A DNA stretch of 7,759 bases from JBDUDR01 sp040002845 (lineage in GTDB: Bacteria > Actinomycetota > Actinomycetes > Propionibacteriales > Nocardioidaceae): assembly GCA_040002845.1 (NCBI GenBank), contig JBDUDR010000138.1, forward strand, positions 1 through 7,759, in the 5' to 3' direction. Position 1 is the first letter of the stretch. Each line of letters opens with the position of its first letter. This document shows, piece after piece, positions 1-7,692 of this stretch. The position numbers and the translations under genes were made by a program. The notes under the pieces were generated by a model that made no database searches, was not told the origin of the DNA, and was given only the letters and a program-made list of their open reading frames with translations.

Positions 1-607
1 GGTGCAGGCGATCCTGCCGATCCGCGGCAAGATCCTCAACGTCGAGAAGGCCCGCATCGACCGCGTGCTGCAAAACCAAGAGGTGCAGGCGATCATCTCC
101 GCGCTCGGCACCGGCGTGCACGAAGACTTCGACATCGACAGGCTGCGCTACCACAAGATCGTGCTGATGGCCGATGCCGACGTCGACGGCCAGCACATCT
201 CGACCCTGCTGCTGACCTTGCTGTTTCGGTTCATGCGGCCGCTGATCGATGCCGGGCATGTCTACCTCGCGCAGCCGCCGCTGTTCAAGATCAAGTGGAG
301 CAACGCTCCCCATGAGCTTGCTTACTCCGACCGCGAACGAGACGGCTTGCTGGAAGCGGGCAAGGAGGCCGGTCACCGGCTCCCCAAGGAGGCGCCGATC
401 CAACGCTACAAGGGTCTCGGCGAGATGAACGACAACGAGCTGTGGGAGACCACCATGGACCCCGCCAGCCGAGTGCTGCGTCAGGTCACCCTCGACGACG
501 CGGCCCAGGCCGACGAGATGTTCACCATCTTGATGGGCGAGGACGTCGAGCAGCGTCGGTCGTTCATCCAGCGGAACGCCAAGGACGTGCGGTTCCTCGA
601 CATCTGA
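1..607 (+). CDS. gyrB: DNA gyrase subunit B, C-terminal part (5' end outside window)
   Basis: This is the B subunit of DNA gyrase, the ATP-driven type IIA topoisomerase that introduces negative supercoils. Only about the last 201 residues are present; the ATPase and transducer domains lie upstream of the window. The reading frame starts at base 2, and its first codon (GTG) is an internal valine, not a start. What is visible is the TOPRIM/C-terminal region: the ILPIRGKILNVEKAR segment, the metal-binding DADVDG motif (residues 58-63 of the fragment, with Asp58, Asp60 and Asp62), the QRYKGLGEMN motif (134-143), and the family-typical end NAKDVRFLDI. The TGA stop at 605-607 is intact, so the 3' end is complete. 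gyrA follows after 59 bases on the same strand, the usual arrangement. Identification is near certain from the motifs. Confidence 0.97.
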   Translation, partial: VQAILPIRGKILNVEKARIDRVLQNQEVQAIISALGTGVHEDFDIDRLRYHKIVLMADADVDGQHISTLLLTLLFRFMRPLIDAGHVYLAQPPLFKIKWSNAPHELAYSDRERDGLLEAGKEAGHRLPKEAPIQRYKGLGEMNDNELWETTMDPASRVLRQVTLDDAAQADEMFTILMGEDVEQRRSFIQRNAKDVRFLDI

Positions 608-666
608 CGACCCGACGACTCCTGCAAGACGTCGACATCGACGCGGGCCCCTGAGGAGAAGCAGCA

Positions 667-3281
<2,615 letters not shown>

Positions 3282-3282
<1 letters not shown>

Positions 3283-4283
3283 TGGCTGATTCACAACCCG
3301 ACGACCAGCGCCCGGTTGCGCCACGTCGGTCGTTGTCCAAGGGTCAGGAGACAGCGGGGACAGCCGCCTCGACCGAGCAGGGGCGCGGCGTACGCAGACC
3401 GAGGGCCCAGTCGGCGTCAGCGGCCACCGCGACCAGACCTGAGTCCGGCGCTGGCACGGGGTCAACCAAACCTGCAAGCGCGCCCAGGGCCACGCCAGGC
3501 ACATCATCCACATCGGACAACGGGGTTGCTCCCACGCCTGCCCCGCCGACTACTCCAGTGTCACAGCCGGCCCCAACCGCGTCGACTCCTGGCGCAGCCG
3601 GGCCCTCGGCCCCGCCGGCTGCCGCCGGGCCCGCTGCGCCGTCCGCACCTGCGGGCTCTCTGCCTCCTGCCGGCGCGACGCGGGCTGAGTCAGCCGCGCC
3701 CACCAGTCCGGCCAGACCCCGGTGGTCGGCCCCCGGCTCGGAAGCAGGGGCTCCACCGTTGACGTCGCCCCCACGACCGGCCGGCTCGCAGATCCGTACG
3801 GCCGCTGAGATCGCCGGCCGCACCGCGGTCGCTCCTCCGGGCGCAGCACCCCCGACTGCTGCCCGGCCCGCGCGGAAGGCGACCGAGACGGCACCATCTC
3901 CGGTCACACGTGGCAAGGTGCGCCGAGCTCGGTTGCGGCTCTTGCGGGTCGACCCGTGGTCGGTGATGAAGACAGCCTTCCTGCTGTCGATCGCATTCGG
4001 GATCGTCTGCATAGTCGCCGTGTTCATCGTCTACTCCGTGCTTGGAGCAGCCGGAGTCTGGGAGTCGATCAACAAGGCGGTCAACGACGTACTCAACAGC
4101 AGCGCGCCCGACTCCTTCGACGTGAACGACTATGTCGGCGCCGGCCGGGTCATGGGCTTCACCATCTTGGTGGCATGCGTCGACGTCGTACTCATCACCG
4201 CGATCGCCACGCTGGCCGCGTTCATGTACAACCTGTCGGCTAGCCTGCTGGGAGGCATCGAGATCACCCTCGCAGAGGACTGA
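3282..4283 (+). CDS. DUF3566 membrane protein with long Pro/Ala-rich N-terminus
   Basis: This is a 333-residue protein of unknown function. Residues 1 to about 210 are low complexity, rich in Pro, Ala, Ser, Thr and Gly, with scattered Arg and Lys, and are probably disordered and cytoplasmic. The conserved DUF3566 region starts near 212 with a basic patch (KVRRARLRLLRVDPWS). It has one hydrophobic helix at about 232-254, a polar stretch with VNDYVGAGRV, a second helix at about 292-316, and the family-typical end YNLSASLLGGIEITLAED. The equivalent neighbour of gyrA in Mycobacterium tuberculosis is Rv0007. The ATG at 3282 shares its A with the gyrA stop, and AAGGAG at 3271-3276 sits five bases upstream, so the start is secure and translation is probably coupled to gyrA. 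The family assignment is firm from motif and position. A link to cell envelope or division is only a guess. Confidence 0.93.
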
Positions 4284-4289
4284 TCTCGT

Positions 4290-4319
4290 TTGGGGGGCGC
4301 GCGCCGGGTGAGATAGCCT
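4290..4319 (+). promoter_or_regulatory. Possible promoter of tRNA-Ile
   Basis: A -10-like TAGCCT at 4314-4319 fits the actinobacterial TANNNT pattern. A poor -35-like TTGGGG lies at 4290-4295, with an 18-base spacer. Transcription would start near 4326, just upstream of the mature tRNA. The -35 match is weak, and the tRNA could also be read through from the gyrA-DUF3566 transcript. Confidence 0.3.
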
Positions 4320-4343
4320 GCCCGGGCGTACGGCAGTCCTACC

Positions 4344-4417
4344 GGGCCTATAGCTCAGACGGTTAGAGCGCTTCCCTGATAAGGAAGAGGTCAGAGGTTC
4401 AAGTCCTCTTAGGCCCA
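4344..4417 (+). tRNA. ileT: tRNA-Ile (anticodon GAT)
   Basis: The 74-base sequence folds into a full cloverleaf. The acceptor strands GGGCCTA and TAGGCCC pair perfectly over seven bases. The D stem is GCTC/GAGC, the anticodon stem CTTCC/GGAAG with loop CTGATAA, and the T arm AGAGG-TTCAAGT-CCTCT. The anticodon GAT at 4378-4380 reads ATC and ATT as isoleucine. The discriminator base is A4417. The next bases are CCC, so the CCA tail is added after transcription. Its place after gyrA and the DUF3566 gene is the conserved actinobacterial position; the symbol follows the M. tuberculosis naming. Confidence 0.98.
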
Positions 4418-4462
4418 CCCGTACGACACATTGCGCGTCCCGCACCGCCGCTGGAAGCTCGC

Positions 4463-5104
4463 CTAGGCTGCGCTCGACTGCCCTTTGTAGATCAAGATCC
4501 CGACCGCCGGTATCCAGAGAACCAGCGCCAGGAAGGCGACGAACCCGACCCCGGAAACGGCCGGGCCGAGAACCAGCGCGACCAGCGCTACTACGCCGAG
4601 AACCAGCGACACCCAGCCGATCCAGCGCGGCAACCCGCCATGTCGCAGGACCGCAAGGGCGGTCGACAGCAGCAGGAGCGCAGCACCTACCGCGAGGAGC
4701 ACGAACATGTCGTCGCGGCTAAGGACGTTGAACGTCTGCGTAGTGGAAGCTGGGACGTCGCCTGCGGAGTGCGCGGCGGCTAGTCCAAAACTCGCGTAGA
4801 TCGAAAGCCCGACCGCGATGAGTCCAGTGCCGGCATGGGCGAGCGACCCGAGCCGGTCCGCGCCGCCGGCGGCCTGGCGCAGCGCTGCGCGAATGCTGGC
4901 GCCGAACCAGACGATCGCGACAGCGGCCAGCCCGAAGAGGCTGGCAGCGATCTCCTGCGTCCCGGCATTGTGGCTCCAGTATGCGACTATCTCTTGGGCC
5001 GGATCATCGACGTTGGGCGTGTCACCGGAGACGATGGCTTCTGCGACGAACAAGACGATCGCAACGATCCCGGTGAGAGGCGCAAAGCGCTCCATACGGG
5101 TCAT
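4463..5104 (-). CDS. Six-helix membrane protein of unknown function
   Basis: This 213-residue, very hydrophobic protein has about six predicted membrane helices, near residues 8-26, 52-74, 88-112, 131-153, 161-180 and 184-206. The first loop (about 27-50) is acidic (SGDTPNVDDPAQEIVAYW) and probably exposed. I recall similar actinobacterial proteins with a PPxVDD-type loop that are annotated only as hypothetical or integral membrane proteins. No catalytic or transport motif is visible. The chosen ATG at 5102-5104 (MTRMERFAP) has a GAGGGAGA ribosome-binding site at 5108-5115 on the minus strand. The frame stays open to 5287, but that longer start has no such site and would reach almost to the divergent DLW-39 gene. 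The gene points towards tRNA-Ile and lies between genes that are usually adjacent, suggesting insertion. Three exact copies of an 11-base word in its 3' half encode LVL-type helix segments. Confidence 0.8.
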   Translation of the reverse strand: MTRMERFAPLTGIVAIVLFVAEAIVSGDTPNVDDPAQEIVAYWSHNAGTQEIAASLFGLAAVAIVWFGASIRAALRQAAGGADRLGSLAHAGTGLIAVGLSIYASFGLAAAHSAGDVPASTTQTFNVLSRDDMFVLLAVGAALLLLSTALAVLRHGGLPRWIGWVSLVLGVVALVALVLGPAVSGVGFVAFLALVLWIPAVGILIYKGQSSAA

Positions 5105-5107
5105 AAG

Positions 5108-5115
5108 TCTCCCTC
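5108..5115 (-). promoter_or_regulatory. Ribosome-binding site fixing the membrane-protein start
   Basis: On the minus strand this reads GAGGGAGA, and the start codon ATG at 5104-5102 follows a few bases later. It favours the 213-residue form over the 274-residue form that would begin at 5287. Confidence 0.7.
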
Positions 5116-5329
5116 GGTCGACCGCGTCGGTCCGTAGGATCTCATGCGCTGACCCGGTCCCGCCCACACTTTGACCGTTCTGCCTTTCTCTTGGGTTGTC
5201 GCGGGTCAGGCTCGTGCGGCAATCGTGGCCCAGTCGATGGCAGACCACCAGTCCGACGGCAATTGATGAGGGCCGTAGGCTGCTCATCGCGTTACCACCA
5301 CTGACATCTTCGTGAGAGGCTAGAACACC

Positions 5330-5461
5330 ATGATCAAGAAATTGCTGATCGGCCTTGCCCTTGCAGCAGCCGTGAAGTTCGTCATCGCCAAGTTCCAGGC
5401 CGGCCAGTCCGAGCAGAACCTCTGGGCTGAGGCGACCGATTCAGTCCCGCCCTCCCGCTGA
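5330..5461 (+). CDS. DLW-39 family small protein (43 aa)
   Basis: This is a short gene that is easily missed. The product begins MIKKLLIGLALAAAVKFVIA, a basic start followed by a single hydrophobic helix at about residues 5-20, so it is probably anchored in the membrane. It continues with a short charged segment and the motif EQNLWAEATDSVPP (28-41). The actinobacterial DLW-39 family is named for a conserved DLW and a length near 39 residues; here the motif is NLW. The family typically lies close to gyrA and the tRNA-Ile/tRNA-Ala genes, as here, and has no known function. GAGAGG at 5314-5319 is a possible ribosome-binding site, ten bases from the ATG. The gene ends 70 bases before tRNA-Ala on the same strand. 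The motif and the position together make the call solid. Confidence 0.85.
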   Translation: MIKKLLIGLALAAAVKFVIAKFQAGQSEQNLWAEATDSVPPSR

Positions 5462-5531
5462 GGACTTCGTACCAAGCGTTCTGCCCACCGCCGTCATACG
5501 CCGGCGCGGCGGCTGCGCGCGGCGGCCTTGC

Positions 5532-5604
5532 GGGGACGTAGCTCAACTGGCAGAGCACTGCCTTTGCAAGGCAGGGGTTGAGGGTTCGAGTCCCTTCGTC
5601 TCCA
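5532..5604 (+). tRNA. alaT: tRNA-Ala (anticodon TGC)
   Basis: The 73-base sequence makes a complete cloverleaf. The acceptor strands are GGGGACG and CGTCTCC, with a G3-T70 wobble pair, which is the identity element read by alanyl-tRNA synthetase. The D stem is GCTC/GAGC, the anticodon stem CTGCC/GGCAG with loop TTTGCAA, and the T arm GAGGG-TTCGAGT-CCCTT. The anticodon TGC is at 5565-5567 and the discriminator is A5604. CCA is not encoded (CCT follows). It pairs with tRNA-Ile upstream as in many actinobacteria, here separated by two protein genes. Confidence 0.98.
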
Positions 5605-5613
5605 CCTTCGTCT

Positions 5614-5632
5614 GCGGTAAGCACCGTACCGC
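5614..5632 (+). terminator. Small hairpin after tRNA-Ala
   Basis: GCGGTA (5614-5619) and TACCGC (5627-5632) can pair as a six-base stem around a seven-base loop, nine bases after the mature tRNA end. There is no T tract after it, so it may be a 3'-processing or weak termination structure, not a classical terminator. Confidence 0.35.
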
Positions 5633-5667
5633 CGGACCCTCCGCGTAGTGCAAAGCCCGGCCTGCTT

Positions 5668-5697
5668 GGGGAAGGGCGGGGGAAGGTCCGGGGAAGG
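5668..5697 (+). repeat. Three GGGGAAGG direct repeats at 11-base period
   Basis: Exact copies of GGGGAAGG stand at 5668-5675, 5679-5686 and 5690-5697, each starting 11 bases after the previous one. That is about one helical turn, so a protein could contact all three on the same DNA face. They lie 56 bases upstream of the OsmC start codon. The G runs also fit a G-quadruplex pattern with loops of 2, 1 and 7 bases (5668-5693). The array is most likely a regulatory site for the OsmC gene, although no binding protein can be named. Confidence 0.7.
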
Positions 5698-5706
5698 ACG
5701 GCTCCA

Positions 5707-5712
5707 TAGCGT
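5707..5712 (+). promoter_or_regulatory. Possible -10 element of the OsmC gene
   Basis: TAGCGT fits TANNNT and stands nine bases after the last GGGGAAGG repeat, with no recognisable -35. It lies in the loop between GCTCC (5701-5705) and GGAGC (5716-5720). A promoter lacking a -35 but carrying direct repeats just upstream is the layout expected for an activator-dependent promoter. Confidence 0.3.
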
Positions 5713-5740
5713 CTCGGAGCGTTATGGACCACCGAATGCG

Positions 5741-5746
5741 AAGGAG
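5741..5746 (+). promoter_or_regulatory. Ribosome-binding site of the OsmC gene
   Basis: AAGGAG sits seven bases before the ATG at 5754 and decides against the in-frame ATG at 5724. The spacer CCTTCCC (5747-5753) is complementary to GGGAAGG in each of the three upstream repeats, so a transcript that includes the repeats could mask the start region. Confidence 0.75.
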
Positions 5747-5753
5747 CCTTCCC

Positions 5754-6326
5754 ATGACCCAGGCACCGACCCGTCCCGCTCGCAACGGAGTGGACGTCCC
5801 GACGCTGTTCGCCACCCTGGACGCCGTCAAAGCCAGCCCGGAGATCGCGGACTTCCGGTTCCGTGCCCGCAACACCTGGGTGAGCGGCACCCACAACCGC
5901 ACTACCATTCAGGGCTTCTACGGCGCCGGCCAGGAGGACGCCAGCCGGACCGAGCCGTTCACGTACGACGCCGACCACCCGCCCATCCTGGTAGGTAACA
6001 ACAACGGACCGACGCCGGTCGAGTTCCTCCTGCACGCCATCGCCGCCTGCCTCACCTCGGGGCTTGCGAACATCGCCTCGGCGCGTGGCGTGAACCTGCA
6101 CCGGGTCGAGTCCACTGTGGAGGGTGACATCGACCTGCTGGGCATCCTCGGGCTGTCCGACGAGGTCCGCAACGGTTACCAGCAAATCCGGGTGAGCTTC
6201 GTCGTCGACGGCGACGCTACCCCGGAGCAGCTCAAGGCGCTCGTCGAGCAGTCCCGCCGCCGTTCCGCGGTCTACGACGTCCTGACCAACGGCACCGACG
6301 TCGTCATCGACGTCACGACCCCCTGA
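5754..6326 (+). CDS. OsmC family protein with a single cysteine
   Basis: This is a 190-residue OsmC/Ohr-fold protein. The N-terminal 30 residues are variable, followed by the beta-rich part (FRARNTWVSGTHNRTTI), the segment NNGPTPVEFLLHAIAACL (83-100) with the conserved nucleophilic cysteine Cys99 at the start of the core helix, and the C-terminal half with FVVDGDATPEQLKALVEQS. OsmC and Ohr enzymes reduce organic hydroperoxides with a cysteine pair. Here the position of the second cysteine seems to be Ser171 (RRSAVYD), and Cys99 is the only cysteine in the protein, so the usual disulfide cycle is not possible. It may use another thiol or have a different role. The ATG at 5754 has AAGGAG seven bases upstream. 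The flavoprotein remnant starts six bases after the stop, so the two were probably one operon. The fold is certain, the substrate unknown. Confidence 0.92.
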   Translation: MTQAPTRPARNGVDVPTLFATLDAVKASPEIADFRFRARNTWVSGTHNRTTIQGFYGAGQEDASRTEPFTYDADHPPILVGNNNGPTPVEFLLHAIAACLTSGLANIASARGVNLHRVESTVEGDIDLLGILGLSDEVRNGYQQIRVSFVVDGDATPEQLKALVEQSRRRSAVYDVLTNGTDVVIDVTTP

Positions 6327-6332
6327 CCGGAG

Positions 6333-7259
6333 ATGTCTCACACCCCGGTCGTTGTCATCGGCGCCGGCCAGGCCGGTCTCGCCGTGAGCCCGCTGCTGAC
6401 GCCGTACTGGCTCAGCCGCCTGCCCGGCTACCGGTACACCGGCCCGGCGCCGGCGGGATTCATGAGCGCCGCCGACGTCGCCAGCTACCTGCGCTCCTAC
6501 GCGAAGGGCGCGCCCGTCGTCGAGAGCGCCGAGGTCGCATCGGTCCGCGGCTGCGGTGCCGGCTACCGCGTCGTCACGGGCGCAGGCTCGTGGTCGACCC
6601 GCGCGGTCGTCGTCGCGACCGGCTGGTGCGATCTCCCCTGCGCACCTGCCGTCGATCTCGACACTCGCGTCGAGCAGCTCACCCCGACGACCTACCGCAA
6701 CCCCGCGACACTCCCGGACGGCGGCGTGCTCGTCGTCGGCGCCTCAGCCAGCGGCGTGCAACTTGCCGATGAGCTGGTCGGCGCCGGGCGGAAGGTGGTC
6801 CTCGCGGTCGGCCGCCACAACCGGGTGCCGCGGCGGTACCGGGGCCGGGACATCATGTGGTGGCTCGACGCCATGGGCGTGCTCGACCAGCGCCTCGACG
6901 AGCGCCGCTCGCCGGCCGAGCCGTCTCTGCAGCTCGTGGGCCGCTCGGACGGCCGCGAGGTCGACCTGCGAACCTTGCAGGACCGCGGGGTCGGTCTGGC
7001 CGGCCGGCTCACCGGCGTCGACGGCCGCCGACTCCGGTTCGCCGACGACCTAGCCGACACTACGCGCCGCGCCGACGCCCGTCTGGTCGATCTTCGGCAG
7101 AGGGTCGACGCCTTCGCCCGCGCCGCCGGGCTGGCCAACGAGATCGAGGCTGCGTCGCCGGTCCGCGGCGCGCGAACCAAAGAGGCGGTGTCCGAGCTCG
7201 ATCTGCGGCATGCCGGGATCGGCACTGTCATCTGGGTAACCGGGTATCGGCGCGCCTAA
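6333..7259 (+). pseudogene. Truncated FAD/NAD(P)-dependent oxidoreductase (flavin monooxygenase-like)
   Basis: The 308 encoded residues belong to the CzcO/flavin-containing monooxygenase-like group. Visible are the FAD motif VVVIGAGQAGLAVS (6-19), an ATG-type motif VVVATGW (92-98), the NAD(P)-binding motif VVGASASGVQLADEL (134-148), MWWLDAMGVLD (175-185) and a late VIWVTGYRR (299-307). Two regions of the family pattern are missing. After AVS at 17-19 the sequence jumps to LLTPYWLSRLPGYRY, skipping about 30 residues that normally hold the second strand of the FAD Rossmann fold, its acidic ribose-binding residue and a Trp/Arg-rich segment. The protein also stops right after GYRRA, where relatives usually continue for about 60-70 residues. 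The start has only GGAG touching the ATG. I infer a decaying, probably inactive gene. The expected lengths come from memory of the family, not from an alignment. Confidence 0.65.
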
Positions 7260-7594
7260 TCATGTTCGCTGTTCCCGCCGCCCGGGCCTGCGCCGACGCC
7301 GGCGACCTCGACGACGCCCGACGCTACATGAAGGCCGCCGAGCGTTCCGAGGCGCTGTGGGAGGGAACGTCGTGGCAGGCGTCCCTGGTGGAGGTCCGCG
7401 CCCACATCGCCCGGGCCGAACACCGCGACCCAGAGGCGCGGCGCATGTTCGACGACGCCGCGGCCCTGTTCGACGCCGCGGGTCAACCGCTGGACGCTAA
7501 ACGCTGTCGCTCGCTAACGCTTCCCGAGGCGGCCCTAGCGTGCCGTGGCTCCGGCCGCTCTGAGTCTTGGATGTGTGACGTCGGGGGTATGTGA
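7260..7594 (+). pseudogene. Remnant of a helical-repeat (TPR-like) regulator C-terminus
   Basis: Starting right after the flavoprotein stop but in another frame, about 110 codons encode an Ala/Arg/Asp-rich helical sequence with TPR-like spacing: ACADAGDLDDARRYMKAAERS, ALWEGTSWQASLVEVRAHIA, and EARRMFDDAAALFDAAGQPLDAKRC. This resembles the C-terminal helical repeats of large LuxR/BTAD-type or ATPase regulators of actinobacteria. From about base 7505 the similarity fades and the frame ends in an unrelated tail, with TGA at 7592-7594. The first ATG (7262) has no ribosome-binding site. I read it as the tail fragment of a lost regulator gene joined to the truncated flavoprotein by a deletion. An intact small protein is possible but less likely. 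Confidence 0.5.
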
Positions 7595-7598
7595 GATG

Positions 7599-7605
7599 AA
7601 GGAGG
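7599..7605 (+). promoter_or_regulatory. Near-perfect Shine-Dalgarno sequence before a short ORF
   Basis: AAGGAGG is an exact seven-base complement to the 3' end of 16S rRNA, followed six bases later by GTG at 7612. It is the best such site in the window, yet it leads only into a 26-codon frame. Confidence 0.45.
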
Positions 7606-7611
7606 GTCCAG

Positions 7612-7692
7612 GTGCCCGGACAATGGTCGTCGCAGCGACGCCGGGCGTTGACGCACTTCCCGGCAAATAGGACGACAGGCCGAAGCTACTGA
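7612..7692 (+). CDS. Possible 26-aa small ORF or leader peptide
   Basis: The GTG at 7612, six bases after AAGGAGG, opens a 26-codon frame (MPGQWSSQRRRALTHFPANR, then six more residues) ending in TGA at 7690-7692. The peptide is basic and matches nothing I recognise. Its first half overlaps a GC-rich bulged hairpin (7612-7648). It could be a leader peptide for a gene beyond the window, a small protein, or the start of a broken gene. The good ribosome-binding site is the only real support. Confidence 0.3.
   Translation: MPGQWSSQRRRALTHFPANRTTGRSY
7614..7646 (+). other. Bulged GC-rich hairpin
   Basis: GCCCGG (7614-7619) can pair with CCGGGC (7641-7646), and CGTCG (7628-7632) with CGACG (7636-7640) around a three-base loop. 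Eight bases (7620-7627) bulge out on the 5' side. There is no T tract after it. It could be a terminator of the decayed OsmC operon or an attenuator-like structure over the small ORF. Confidence 0.35.

Noticed and set aside
3344..4027. Minus-strand frame of 227 codons and other frames over the DUF3566 gene
   Set aside because: They mirror the Pro/Ala-rich coding sequence (Gly/Ala-rich in antisense) and have no independent motif or ribosome-binding site.
4517..4608. GAGAACCAGCG present three times (4517, 4568, 4598)
   Set aside because: All copies are in the same reading frame and encode LVL-type stretches of membrane helices, so coding explains them.
5149..5209. Inverted repeat CTGACCCG / CGGGTCAG in the intergenic region before DLW-39
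   Set aside because: The arms are only eight bases with a 45-base gap and no extension; a match like this is expected by chance in a region of this size.
5105..5287. N-terminal extension of the minus-strand membrane protein to an ATG at 5287
   Set aside because: The extra 61 residues are polar and not family-like, there is no ribosome-binding site at 5287, and a good one precedes the ATG at 5104.
5382..6341. Minus-strand frame of 319 codons across tRNA-Ala and the OsmC gene
   Set aside because: It runs through a tRNA and antisense to a clear OsmC coding region, so it is a shadow.
6857..7261. Extension of the helical-repeat frame upstream over the flavoprotein gene
   Set aside because: The frame is open there, but the translation is Arg/Pro/Gly-rich nonsense while the flavoprotein frame carries clear motifs up to 7256.
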